64,000 nt of DNA from NCBI GenBank assembly GCA_030280995.1, contig JASXTE010000015.1, positions 1,816,501 to 1,880,500 on the forward strand. Reading direction: 5' to 3'. The notes beneath the pieces were generated by a model. That model was not told where the DNA came from, did no database searches, and worked only from the letters and a program-made list of their open reading frames with translations. This DNA comes from Hemileia vastatrix (Eukaryota > Basidiomycota > Pucciniomycetes > Pucciniales > Zaghouaniaceae). This document shows, piece by piece, positions 36,257 through 48,530 of the stretch. Numbering within the stretch: the stretch's first letter is position 1; every line of letters begins with the position of its first letter. Both the position numbers and the translations under genes were made by a program.

Positions 36257-37440
36257 ATGGCACCTTTTCAACGCACTCCTACCATGGGTGCTACTACTAG
36301 GGCTCTTGCCAGAGGCAGGCCAACAGCTACATGGCCTGCTTCCCGCACTCACTCCCTGGAACCTCTCAACCATAGGGAACGGCAACACTCAGTCCAATCT
36401 GTAGAGGACATCCAACAAGATTTTGATGATTGTAGTTATAAGAAAGAAGGAGAGGATACTATGCAGGAGGCACCTTCTGCCCCTGCTACACACCCTTCTG
36501 GTCAAACTTCGGAACCTGGACCATCTAACTCCCTGGAAGACTTCATGAGACTTTACATGAAGACCCTTTCAAATCCAACATCTTCAGAGGGATCAAAATT
36601 CAAAACTCCTTCATTGAAATCTTCTGATAAATTAAATGGAGAACATCCAGACAGATTGCAACCTTTCTTGCAAACATGAAAGCTTCAGTTCCATAATGAC
36701 CCTCCAACCTTCAATAACGACTGATTGAAGGTTGTTTATGCTTCTTCATTCTTATACGGAAAGGAAGAAAGGTGGTTCAAACCTTATCTTCTCATGCTCT
36801 CTTTGAAAGAGACCCTCTTACTCATTAACAACTGGGAAAAGTTCAGAGACCAAATTTTTACATTTTTTGGTGACCCTAATGAAACTGACGACGCAGAAAT
36901 TGAACTGGACTTCCTCCGCATGAGTGATAATGGCAAAGCCTCTGAATATATCTCAAACTTCAGCGCACTTCAAACTCGAGTAGGTTGGAATGATGCTGCC
37001 CTCAAGTATCATTTCAAAAAGGGACTTCCTTCAAGGATTCTGGATCATATAAATCTTCATGGTCAGAAGATGACTACTTTAACGGATTTAATGGATAAAA
37101 CCCTTGAACTAAACGGTGTTTACCAAGGACTACTACAAGATCGTCAATACGCCAATAAATCTCAAGTCCCAAATTTTAAATTGGGACCTTCTTCACACCC
37201 ACGGCCAAGTCAATCCTCCTTGACTCAATACAGACCAAATAAGTGAAAGGACAAACCTCAACTAAAAAGCTTGACACCAGGTGATATCAGTAAGGTACTG
37301 AATCCAAAAGAAGAACTTAAAGAAGCTGAAAGGAAGATAAAAGCAGATAATGGGTTATGTATGTATTGTGGGGGTAAGCTAAAGCTTGAAGATTGTGTAA
37401 ATTTGAAGGAAAGAGAAGGTACTAGTTCAAGGTCAAAAAA
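36257..37440 (+). pseudogene. Gypsy 4 gag
   Basis: The first frame (36257-36679, MAPFQRTPTMGATTRALARG) is Ser/Pro-rich. After stops at about 36677 and 36721 the same polyprotein continues with the conserved gag core (KEERWFKPYLLMLSLKE, then NNWEKFRDQIFTFFGDPNET and ALKYHFKKGLPSRILDHI). This is the retrotrans_gag pattern. A knuckle-like remnant CMYCGGKLKLEDC follows near 37360, with the expected histidine missing. Confidence 0.8.
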
Positions 37441-37458
37441 CTAGTAGATAGTTTACTT

Positions 37459-38340
37459 GTGTGCAAAGCAAACTATCTTATCTCTCCCAGTGAACAGAAC
37501 TCCCATGTCATAAGGACTGGAGTTGCCTTAAATTGCTTGAGATTCATTCTTTATAAGGAGGATACCCCCTTCAGTTGTCTTATAGACTCTGGAGCTTCAA
37601 TTTCTTTTGTCAGTTTATCTTTTTCCAAGAAGTTACAACTGACATTTACAGAGATCAATCAAACTCCAATTTATTTGGTTGAATCAGAGGAACCCAAATA
37701 TTGGGTAAGTAAGAAAGTTTTATGGGTTTTTAACTTTCTGAACTTTCCCCCCTTCAAGTGAGAATTATCAGTCTTGGATGCCCCAAGAATGGACAATACC
37801 ATTCTTGGCCATTACTTCTTAACACATTGGAATCCTGAAATTGATTGGACACAGGGATTGATTACCCCACGCACTAAGTATATTTCTGATTCTTCAATGC
37901 AGGTCAATAGGGAGTTAAACAACCAGCCTGACAATGTCCGGCTAGAGGACAAATCTCTGCCAGATGACTTGCAAGAATCTGATCCTTCTTTAAATGAGCA
38001 ATTGGCTAGCCTTTCTAGCTTTACCACTTCACTTGAAGAGGATTTAAATTGCCTCAAAGAAGTTGAATTTTGCTCTCTCAATTCTGGTCTTCCCTCAACA
38101 GATTCTCTCGAAGATGATGAGGACGACCAAATCAACGTTGTAGCCATTAAATCAACTCTACCCAAAATCTATCACAATTTCCTCGATGTTTTCTCAATTC
38201 ACAAGGCCAATAAGTTACCACCTCATCTGCCCTACAACCATCAAATAGAGTTAATAGGTCCAGTACCTCCGGCAGGTCATGTCTATTTATTGTCAAAGAC
38301 AAATCTCAAGTTCTTCAAGACTAAATTGCAGAGAATGTAG
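37459..38340 (+). pseudogene. Gypsy 4 protease and linker
   Basis: The protease active site is SCLIDSGASISFVSLSFSKK (D-S-G). A stop at 37759-37761 is followed by the frame 37774-38340, which carries LGHYFLTHWNPEIDWTQGLI, a standard end-of-protease signature, then an acidic linker and the pre-RT region (YHNFLDVFSIHKANKLPPH). Confidence 0.8.
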
Positions 38341-39384
38341 CCAAAGGTTTCATCAGAGCCAGTAAATCTCCAACCGGCTCCCCTGTTCTTTTTGTAAAGA
38401 AAAAGGATGGTAGCCTTAGGTTGTTTGTTGACTATAGAAAGCTCAACACGGTCACTAAGAAGAATGCATATCCTGTTCCTCCTACGTCATTGCTTCTTAC
38501 CCTTCTCAATGGTGCTTATTTCTTTTCTAAAATTAATCTTAGAGGCGCTTATAATCTTATTTGCATTGGGGAAGGTCATGAACCACTGACTGCAATGGGC
38601 ACTAGATTTGGAAGTTTTGAATATTTAGTTATGCCTTTTGGATTGTGTAATGCACCATCTTCTTTTCAAACCTTTTTTAATGACATCTTTCAAGATGTTG
38701 TCAAACAATTTGTTGTCGTCTATTTAGAAAATATCTTAATTTTCTTGAAGACATTAGATGAACATATTCATCATGTTTGACAGGTTCTAAATTGCCTTCA
38801 AGATCACAGTCTCTACGCCAAGCACAAAAAATGCAAATTTTATCTTAAATCTATCAATTTTTTGGGTTTTACGTTGTCCACTGATGGTTTAGTCATGGAC
38901 AACAAAAAGGTCCAAAAATTCTTGGAATGGCCTGAGCCCAAAACCGTTAAATCCCCACAAGGATTTTTGGGTTTTGCCAATTTCTAAAGAAGATTTATTA
39001 AAGATTACTCTGAAACTATTTCCAATCTTACTTCTCTTCTTAGAAAAGATATTCCTTTTGTTTTAACTTCTACAGCACAAAAGGAATTCGAAGCATTGAG
39101 AACTGCATTCACGACAGCTCCAATTCTTTGTCATTTTGATCCTTCTGCTTCAACAATAGTCGAGACAGATGCTAGCAATTATGCTATTGCAGGGGTCATT
39201 TCTAAATTCAATCCTGAAACAAAATTGTTTCATCCAGTTGCTTTTGAGTCACGCAAACTCGTTGCGGCAGAATTAAATTATGAAATTCATGACAAAGAGC
39301 TTTAAGCTATTATTCATTGTCTTAAAAAATGGTGCTCTTTTCTACTCAGCCTAGATAGTCCTTTTCAGATCCTGACTGACCATA
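38341..39384 (+). pseudogene. Gypsy 4 reverse transcriptase and RNase H, cut by a CACTA-type insertion
   Basis: The frame shows [34 protein letters not shown] and the catalytic loop [13 protein letters not shown], where the usual YxDD has become YLEN. The connection (GFLGFANF) has an in-frame stop, as does the region after HIHHV. RNase H begins IVETDASNYAIAGVISKF. The sequence breaks at ...FQILTDH, exactly where CACCACAG begins at 39385. The remainder and integrase are not found in this window. Confidence 0.85.
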
Positions 39385-39424
39385 CACCACAGAAAATTTG
39401 GGGGGGTATTGCTAGCAATACCCC
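39385..39424. repeat. Left terminal inverted repeat with internal palindrome
   Basis: The terminus begins CACCACAG, then a G run, then the perfect 22-bp palindrome at 39403-39424 centred on GCTAGC. It is preceded by ATA, a candidate 3-bp target duplication whose second copy is not visible. Subterminal words GCTGTTGGAA repeat just inside (about 39450-39475). Confidence 0.75.
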
Positions 39425-40279
39425 TCATTTAAAAATGTTGGGAAGTGGTTGGAAAGCTGTTGGAAGGCTGTTGGGAGTTCATTGTGAAACCAGATTTAAA
39501 TTAATTGGACAAAGATTTGGTAATTGGTTAGACCTAGGTTCAACCAAACTCAATCACAGGTTTCTTGGAGCTTGGTGATTACTTTGATTTTGAGCTGAGC
39601 ACAGATTGAGCAAAGCTTGAACATATCACTTAACATATCATAATATTCACTTTCCCATCTTGTGGAAAGAAAAATTTGATATTCGTTCTAAGAATATCAA
39701 CATATATTTTCTTGCCAAGTTGGTAACAGAAGGTTAAACTGTAGTATCTCAATTATTACACTAGACTTCATAGATATTTGATAAAACATACAATTCAAAT
39801 CAATTTTAATATTATTGAGATCACCATAAGTGTCTGTCCAAAGACTTACAAAAAGTATGTTAGTATCAAGACATCGTTCTAGGTAGTAGTTTCAATTTGG
39901 ATTTTGAACTGACATCTAAAGCATTTTACTATTAGACAGAAACATAAATAAGTGTAATAAGAGTGAAATTATTCTATTTTGTGATTATAATGTAACAATA
40001 AAGCACATTTTTATTGAGAAAATTTTTCTTCCTCCACAAACCAAAATTTACTCTATAGGCTCAAGATTTATTTTTAAGCCATATTATTCATTTCAGTTAT
40101 CATTTATTTACTTCCAATATTTATTAAAAAGATAATAATAATACATGTGAAAGAATTATGAGCTTAGCATAGCATATTCTAAAAAGTTATTTTGTCGTTT
40201 TATTCAAAACTGATTCTCCATTTTTTGCTTCAATTCATCTTTTAACAACCACTATCTTCAGATACTATTCTTACTTAAT

Positions 40280-42708
40280 ATGTCAAGTCTCAGATGTGTT
40301 GGACAGTTCTCAATAACAATCGATAAAATTTATATGAATGTAATTTCAAGATTTCAAAACTTACCGACCCCCACAATTTTACAGCGAGGCCATTCGAATG
40401 TTCATATTTTTGGACTATTTGAAGAAAGAAAACCAACCCTTGTCGGTAATCTTTCTCAAGTGCAGAGTCAGCACATTGGACCACTATTGGGTGACATTGG
40501 CTCTGGATCTCACCATTTAAACCAAAGAAGTGCCTTGAATCCTATGAAGCCTTTCTATTTTCATGCTTACTTGGTTCCAGTTTTTGGTAATCAGTATCAA
40601 CTTTGGGGATGCCTCTTTTCTTCAAGTACACTAATCAGTCTTGCTAAAGAAGCATTTTCTTCTGCTCAAATCGATTTATGTCCAATCCTGAACTATGAAT
40701 TCACTATCTTTTTTAATATCCCGCATGTAATTTTTGAAGGCTCTTTCCAAATATCTCAGAGTACTCAAGATTGGAAAGCTGATCAACTTATCTGAGGAAT
40801 CAAAACAGTTCTCAAAACACATCAACTTCAAGCAATAAATTTTATGATTGACAATGAACGAATGTTAAAGGAAAAGTTGGATATCATGTGAAGGCACCAG
40901 GACAACCATTGGCTTAGAACTGGATTCGATGACTATAAAGATCAGTTTCCTAACAATCAATTAACGCCTGAAGGAAACGGGTCAATACTTGCTGATGATA
41001 TGGGTTTGGGAAAGACACTTTCAACTCTTTCTCTTATAAGTGCAACTCAAGGTGAAGCAAGACAATTCCAGGTATCATAAAATCAAGAAGGTATTAATCG
41101 GAGTTCAGCCACACTGATTATATGCCCCCTGGCAACACTATCGAATTGGATCAATGAAATAAGTGTGCACTTTGAAGATAATGCGCTTCCTTTCAAGGTT
41201 CTTTATGGGAAGGATTGTCAAAATACTAATGTCAATGAGCTACAGGACACTGCTATTGTTTTAACGACCTATGAAATAGCTAGCCCAACGATGTCAAAAA
41301 ATCAAAGCCAAAAAAAGATACCGGTGACTCAAATGCTCTTTTGGTATAGAGTTGTTTTAGATGAAGCTCAGTTAGTGCCCATTTCTATATCTAAAACTTA
41401 AAACTTAATTTTTATAATCAATTTTTATAAATATTCTTTTAGTTACATTAAAAATCCTTACTCGCAGAGGGCTCAAACAATATTTGACTTGGAATCCCAA
41501 CACCGACTATGCTTGACTGGAACTCCACTTCAGAACAGGCCCACTGACCTTCAAAGTCTCATATTTTTTCTTAGAATCAAAAAGTGGCAAGAAGACTGGT
41601 TATGGAAGAATTTCCTTTTTCCAGGTTTGCAAAAAGGAAAGGCTAATTCTATTAAATCAATCAATCACTTAATGAAAGTCATAAGCCTACGTAGAACAAA
41701 GGATGCAATTTTGTCTCTTCCAAAAAAGATTCAAAGGGGGATATCGGTTCAATTAGCAGATCCATGGAGGTCTAAACTTGATGTGCTTCAAGAAGGATTC
41801 ACTGAGCGATATGGGCCCTCCAGAAGCACTGACTTCCCTTGGGACTCATCTGAGTTTCTAAGAGAGCTGATGATTTTAAGAAAATTCTGCAACCATCCAA
41901 TCTACAAAAATCTGGATGAAACTACAACTTTTGATTTCACCTGGCAGCATTCCGCAAAGATTTGTCATCTTATAGGCCACTTAAAAAACTTTTTGTCTGG
42001 TGAAAGGGGTATAAATTTTCCAAAAGCTGTTATATTCTCCAACTTTGCAGACTTTTTGCAGATGTAAGTGATTCTATAATGAATTGTTTTACAAAATTGT
42101 GTTGGCTTATTAAAAACAATTTTCTAATATTTCAAAATAGAATAAAAATGGCTTTAGATGACCACAATATTAGGTATACCCAGCTTACGGGTGAACTCAG
42201 CAGGACAAAGCAAGACAAAAACATGCATGAATTCCATTTTAATAGAAATTGCCAAGTTTTAGTTGGAACGATTCAGGCTGCAGGAGTGGGTATAGATCTC
42301 AGGTGTGCTCAAAATGTATATATAATGGTGAGCTCAATGTCTTTTATTTCATATTAAGAACAAAAATATTAAATTTTTTATATGTTCAATGTTGAAATAG
42401 GAGCCAAATTGGAATCCAGCAGTTGAGCAACAGGCTGTTGATCAGCTGTATAGAATGGGGCAGAAAAATGAAGTAAATGTTTTGAATTATTTTGTACAAG
42501 GAAGTATAGAATTCAGCATGTATAAGATTAAAAGGAAAAAAATGGAGCTAACAATGTAAGCCAAATTTCATTTCTATAAATTTTAATGATAATAGTAATC
42601 ATTAAAATTATGTTTTTGTTTTCAAGGCTAAGTGTCCCAAACAGTGGAAATGAGGAGTATGAGTGTGCAAACCTATTATTAAGGGAGTTTGTCAATCACT
42701 CACATTAG
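40280..42708 (+). pseudogene. SNF2-family (Rad5/HLTF-like) DNA-dependent ATPase, copy B
   Basis: The full set of SNF2 motifs is visible. Motif I is ILADDMGLGKTL (Walker A). Ia is TLIICPLATLSNW. Motif II is split by a 72-bp intron (41371-41442) whose removal gives DEAH followed by YIKNP. III is LCLTGTPLQNR, IV KAVIFSNFADF, V VLVGTIQAAGVGIDLR and VI QLYRMGQKNEV. Further introns lie at 42064-42140, 42328-42400 and 42556-42626. The N-terminal 170 codons are unrecognised. Two TGA codons (about 40793 and 40887) and a possible break near 41078 interrupt the frame. No RING finger is found between motifs III and IV. Likely role: chromatin or DNA translocation for the transposon. Stop TAG 42706-42708 overlaps the convergent X1 gene. 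Confidence 0.85.
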
Positions 42709-43812
42709 AGGAACAAAGAATTTCAAGGAGAGCAGGTAAATTTATGGGATTTTGAGGATTTAAAAGTCTGAGTTGTTGAGGATTTAGAGATGCAAGATAT
42801 AAGGGAGAATAACAGTCATTCGGCAAACCCCGGGGGACATGAGAAGGATTAAGGTTAGGGGATAATGTTGAAACCAAACTGATTCTTTTGTACAAGGCCA
42901 AGTCCTTTAGCACACTTCCAGAGTAGGTTGAATTATCTCGAATATCAAAGTGTTGTTGGTCAAGATATTGTGCAACTTTAGAAAAATCTTCAGACCTCCA
43001 TTGCATTAAGATACGTCTTAACGATCCATCATTATCAATTTCGGTGTCTGAACAACACTTGATGTTTTTGAAAAGGTTGTGATAAGTTTCACAATGTGGA
43101 AGTTGTTTAAGAAGTTTAGTTCAGTTAACTGAATTCTAAGAATCTTTGTTATTTGAAATAAAGGTCATAAATAAAAACGGTTGAAAAAAAAGGGATTTTC
43201 ATACTTTTTTTTTATTCTTTATTTATGCTTTCTCACTTTGATTATTTCTTGAGAGCTATGAGAATCCTTCCCAAGTCTTAATCTATCAGCATGACCTAAA
43301 AACCAACGGTGAAGAACTCCTATTTGATTTGAGAAGCTAATTTGAGTTGAGTCAATTGGATATGCAATCAAATTATTGGTTTTTAAGGCATTGTCCCAGT
43401 GTTTAATGAGAATATTTGCCAAGACCTGGTTCCATTTGTCAAACCAATCTAGGTTCCAAGCAAAAGTTGATCCTGGGAAACCACACATGCGAAGGTGCTC
43501 AATAAAAGATTTACGGAAAATTGGTGGAAACTTTTCCGAAACCGCTGAATTTTATTCTGGATGAGGTAGTTCAAAGGCAATGTTGCAAGAATTCATGTCG
43601 AATGATGAAAATCTGTCTAATTGCTCTTCAGTAGGGTTTTGTTTCCATCCATTTGATTCTGGTGACATATCCAAAAGTGAATGACAAAAATTGTGTATAG
43701 ATCTACAAAAGTGAGAATTAAATGGAGGCAAAGTCTCATTAAAAATTCTATTAAGTGTTCTTGTGTTTGTGGGCAGGTTTCCATGAGGAAAGTAAGAGCT
43801 ACTAGGGTTCAT
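42692..43812 (-). pseudogene. Family-X transposon-associated protein X1, copy B
   Basis: Start ATG is at 43812 (MNPSSSYFPHGNLPTNTR). The first block ends at a TAA at 43552-43554 that copy A lacks. The next block (43488-43219) has TFAWNLDWFDKWNQVLANIL and GVLHRWFLGHADRLRLGK. An intron-like gap leads to 43006-42692 (WRSEDFSKVAQYLDQQH, then VPRGLPNDCYSPLYLASL). Two features also occur in X2: the aromatic FAWNLDW...WNQV segment and the GLPxDCYS motif. It overlaps the SNF2 3' end by 17 bp and diverges from the tnp2 gene. Function is unknown. Confidence 0.65.
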
Positions 43813-44887
43813 AAATAATTAGATTAAGAAAGTGTTCAATTAAATTAAATAAAGAGGAAGGATAAATTGTTGAGCTCCAAAACTTTATGATCAAAGTTGA
43901 TTTAAGGAGAAATATCACAAAAATTAAGAATAAGAAATATTTCAACTTTATGGAATTATAATATGCATAAATTATATTTTTATATGCAACTTGAACTCAA
44001 AAGGAATGGTATAAAATAAAGAGAATGATTATGTGATAAAAGCAGACTCATTTAAGAAACAGATTTTTTTTTCTTTTCAAAAAATTCTTCCACAAAAATA
44101 ATTTGTTAAATGTGAGGCTATGTTCATTTTTTGATTACCAAAAAATTATTTTTGGTCCAATATGATAGTAATACATATTATATTGAGTAATTTTTTTCAA
44201 CCTGAATAAATAGACTAGAGTGTCACTTCATCACATTTATGTATGAAAAGTTATACAAGGTTTCAGCTTTTATGTAATTCTTTAAGGTTTACACTTTTGT
44301 AGCATGTATTATTTGAGTATTTTTGATTTTTTCTTTATAGAAAATTCTACCTACTACAGACCAATTTTCAAATTGAAAGAAATATGTTTGTGATTGTTTT
44401 TTACAAAATATTAAACTTATTTTTGGGTTTAACTTTGATTTTTGGGGTAATTTTTTAAATAATTATGTTAAAAATATGGATTACTTTTCTTATAGTCCAT
44501 AACTAAGAATTTTTATCAAAATCAAATAATTATAGGGTAGTTAGATATAACTCAGAAGGCATTTGATAGAAAAATAATTAAGATGCTTGTGCGTACAACA
44601 GAATTTTTTCTATGATAGAAAATATTCTGATAAACATGCATGCATTGTTGTACAAATGCAGAGAGTATACAGAATACAAATAAAGTAGACTGCATAACTT
44701 TAAATTAATATATAATTTATCCAATTAAAAATTAAACATTTAAACTTAAATAATTTCAACACATATTCCATCATATTCTTTTGATAAAAAAATGTAGCTT
44801 ATATTAGCTAGTGCCTTTCAAAAAAAGGAATACCTTCAATCGGTAACTTCGAATAGCTAACTTATTCCTACAATTATCACAATTACA
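43813..44887. other. AT-rich divergent spacer between X1 and tnp2, unit B
   Basis: No gene. This is the counterpart of 1936-3029. It carries candidate promoters of X1 (-) and tnp2 (+). I can define no motif with confidence. Confidence 0.5.
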
Positions 44888-47800
44888 ATGCCTCCATTTT
44901 TTCATGTATTTCAATGTCAAGATCTTGGATGTGTCAATAGAAAGTATCAAACTTCTTCTGGGTCCTTTGAAGTTGGTATGGCTTTCAAAAGCTCTAATTC
45001 TTATGCAAAACATCAAGAGGAAAGAAATAGGAAGGCCCAGATGGTTATTTCTTCCAACAATCCACTTAACATTGGAAGTTCCCGCTCCACAGAAACAGCA
45101 AGCTGTATATCTATAGTTCAATGTGAGAATTAAAGTCTTTATGATGTTTCAATGATTTATTACATAGGGGCAGTTGCTATTGGGGGCAGAAGTATCTTCA
45201 ACAGTCTCTAGAAACTCAAATCTTGGGGAACGGTATAGCCAAATGATTATGTGGCAAGCAGCAAAGCTTTCTCTGATTCATAATTTGAGCAAAGAAGGTT
45301 GTACTCAATTTTTGGATGAAGAAATTAAGAAGCTCAAACTTCTAGGTGATAGTGGAATACTGGATTCTGATAGCATTGTCCGCCTGGTCCCACACTCAAT
45401 AGATACAGTTTTTAGTCGATTAAAGCTCAATCAATCATTTTTCACTAAAACATGCTGTCCTAAATGCTTTGCTCTTTATGAGTATAACTCTGAATCTCAA
45501 CCATCTATACTATGTTGCAATAAACCGTTTCTTTCATCATCAAAGCGCTATTTAAAAATGTTTGGAGCAGGACAAATTGCAGTTAAATGTGATGAAAGGC
45601 TGTATTTGATGGAGGAACATCAAGAACATGTAAAATACTTATCTCTTAAAAAATTTCATCACCATTCTTTTATTGACTGGCTTAAGGAGAAGATCAAACT
45701 GTTCAAATTTTAGCTTCTGATTGAGAAGAAAACCCCTGCGGCAGAACATGTAGAGTGTGATTTGATGAAGGATGTTTGTGATGGTTCAATTTGGAAAAAC
45801 TTTCCCATAACCACTCCAGCTCTGGATAGCAATGATGATGAATATACAATAACTTCAGGCAACACTACGCAATATAGGGGGTGGACTTGCTAGCAAGTCC
45901 TCAACCTGAACTCAGATGGAACTCAGATGGAACTCAGACTGAACTCAGACTGAACCCATACTGAACTCTACTTGAACACCCACCTAAAACTGTTCTGCTG
46001 AGTGGTGTTCATCCCTGATTGTATGGTTCCTTTATCAATAGCTCAATGTGTGTTCAATCTATGGTGAGTTTGGGTCCAAGGTTGCGGACTTGCTAGCAAG
46101 TCCGCCCCCCATATTGTGTGGTGCAACTTAATGTTTACTTTATATGTCGACTGGTTTAGGCCTGGTGGCAATAGGATTGGAGGTCATCAGAAGTCTGTAG
46201 GCAATATTATGATGGTGTGTATGAACCTACCTCAAGAAGATAGATACAAAATGGAAAATCTTTTTTTGTATGCTATTATACCCGGACCAACAGAACCCAC
46301 AAGTGAACAGCTTAATCACCTTCTAAAACCACTGGTTAATGATCTACAAACTCTATGGGATGGTATATTGATTGAAAAGACACATCTTTATCCACGAGGC
46401 CGGAAATTAAGAGTTGAATTGTTCTCTTTGATAGGTGACATTCCTGCAATACGAAAATTGGCTGGATTTTCGAGTCACTCTGCAAAAATGTTCTGCTCTT
46501 TCTGTAATATCTCTAAAGATGAAATTAGTGAAAAGAATGTGGGAAATTTTTCATTACGGAATCATGAGGATCATATGTGCTGGGCAACAAAGTGGAAAAA
46601 TTCTAAGTCACATTGGGAGCGTGTATCAATTGTTCAAAATCATGGGGTACGATGGAGTGAGCTGAATAACCTTGAATATTGGCGTCAAACTGAATATTGC
46701 TCAATTGATGTTATGCATTCACATATGCTTGGCAACCTAAAAGATCACAGTCTAAGCTATTTTCAAATCCAAAATGCAGCAAAAGATATAGAAAGAAAGC
46801 TGGAAAAGGATAAAAATTGGCATGTAAGAGAAGAAGATGATGATTTCTTCTCTGATACTTCACTGCACAAACATTCAAAAAAACGTAGAAGTAGCTTAAG
46901 CACCACGAATAATGATGATGATGATACAGGACACACAAGACAGCACAAGCGGCAAAAAGGTACGAGTTCAAGACAGTCATCAAGTCATCATGGACTAGAT
47001 AATGAAGGATTGGGAACAAATCAATCAAGAAGCCAGAGTAGGTCATCCAGCTCCAAATTTATTCCTCCATATAGAGATGTGGCCTCAATACAGTCTCACA
47101 GCAGTGACAGTAGGAATTCATTGTATAACTTAAGGCAAAGAAGCATTATCATATCACAGAGTGAAGGATCTCACTCATCAAATGAGACAGCTAGAGATGA
47201 AGAAAATAAAAGGAAAGGTAAGGAGAAAGAAAATGAAGGTAGTAGTAATCCACGAATCACAGCAGCAGAGCTACAGGTTGTATGGAAGATGATTGATCAA
47301 GTAAGAAGACCTTCCTTGCTAACACGAGTTCCAAAATCAGTAGGATCTAAAAAGGCAGGATCCCTCAAGGCAGCAGAATGGCACATGCTGTATACTCTCT
47401 ACTTCCCTTTGTCACTTATACCCCTTTGGTTTGAAAAATTTAAAGAATCTGAATCTTCAGCTTCCTCAGCTGATAAACCAAGAGAATATTATCTTCTCAA
47501 GTCACTTGTAACATTATGCTCAATCACCAATTTTTTGACATTAAAAAATATACAGAATAATGAGCTTAAAGATCTAGATCAATTTCTGTTAGATTATCGT
47601 GAGTGCCTTGAAGAGGGTTGGAAGAATATTAATGCAAAGCCAAATCTGCATATCACTCAACATTATCCTGAAATGATAAAGCGTCTTGGTCCACCATCAG
47701 GTACAGCTACTTGGTCTGGAGAGCGGGTGAATCATATATTATCTGAAATTCCAAACAATCACCATCCACGTATGTAATGTTTGTAAGCAATGATTTAAAA

Positions 47801-48530
47801 ACTCAGCTGTGCTAATTTATTAATATTTACCACAGGAGAGATACCGCTAACAATGCTCAAACATTGGTATCGGAAGTCTAGGGTATTAGATCTTGGTGAA
47901 GCTGAAGATAATGATCAATGTGAGACTAAAAAAATCCATATTGATCTCGATAAACAAAACAAATGGATCCATCTAAGTATGGCATTATTTACTAAATGGG
48001 TAAGGGCACGAATGGGAAAAGAAACTTCAAGATGGGCTTTGACACCATTGGAGAAAAGTGGGGATCGGGTAGTTGAAAATGTAGCAAGCATATTGATACA
48101 TGGAAAGAGGTTTACTAGTTACCATCGACACATTGCTAATTCAACAATTGAATTCTACTATGGAAAAGATAGCCAGTTTGGGCAAATTGATGATCTTTTC
48201 AGATCAAAGGAAGAGATTGATCAAATATATTTAATAGTAAGTCCTTTCAAAGAGCTCCGTCCAGAAGAAACATCAAAGGATCCCTATGAGCTTTTCCCAC
48301 AAGTGCATTGTCGGTTAGTAAGAGTAGCCAAAGCAACTCAAATTGTGATTAAGAAAGATGCAATAATTGGACATGCAGCTACTGTCGAGCACAAAAAAGG
48401 AATGTTTGGAATCAAAGACGAGGTTGTCACTGCCATTGGACTGCAGACAGTAGTGAGTGAAAAAATTAATCAAATTTATTTTCTGTTGACTAACATCTTT
48501 GTGTTAATTTGGGATTGGGGAAATTTGTAG
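44888..48530 (+). pseudogene. tnp2-type CACTA transposase, copy B (MITE-interrupted)
   Basis: Start ATG is at 44888 (MPPFFHVFQCQDLGC). Intron 1 is near 45105-45167. A zinc-binding-like CCPKC...CC follows, then a TAG at 45711-45713. A 261-bp MITE (45863-46123) then splits the gene. After it come the tnp2 landmarks: LYVDWFRPGGNRIGGHQKSV, MVCMNLPQEDRY, IIPGPTEPTSEQLNHLLKPL, FSSHSAKMFCSFCNISKDE and CSIDVMHSHMLGNL. A long Ser/Arg-rich linker follows, then a helical C-terminal domain (LGPPSGTATWSGERVNHIL). Intron 47770-47835 joins this to 47836-48530. The last exon may splice further, since GTGAGT follows GLQTV at about 48452. The enzyme would bind terminal repeats and move the element; this copy is inactive as it stands. 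Confidence 0.85.
45863..46123. mobile_element. 261-bp CACTA-type MITE inserted in tnp2
   Basis: Left end CACTACGCAATATAGGGGG, right end CCCCCCATATTGTGTGGTG. Each has the internal palindrome GGACTTGCTAGCAAGTCC (45883-45900; 46086-46103). The target duplication CAA is perfect. Unit A, which lacks the insertion, reads GGTAATTTAATGTTTA where unit B minus the MITE reads GGCAACTTAATGTTTA, so the empty site is directly observed. Inside the left end, four to six ACTCAGATGGA/ACTCAGACTGA words form subterminal repeats. Confidence 0.95.

Noticed and set aside
39385..40279. A third short MITE starting at 39385
   Set aside because: No matching right end within 1 kb; the terminus instead leads into the SNF2 gene.
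41341..41401. Non-canonical DEAQ box in the SNF2 ATPase
   Set aside because: A short GT-AG intron begins within the box and splicing gives DEAH.
44888..48530. KDZ-type transposase, because of the nearby TET/JBP-like gene
   Set aside because: The LVCMNLP, PGPTEPTSE, LLKPLVxxL and DVMHSHMLG landmarks and the 3-bp duplications fit tnp2/CACTA instead.
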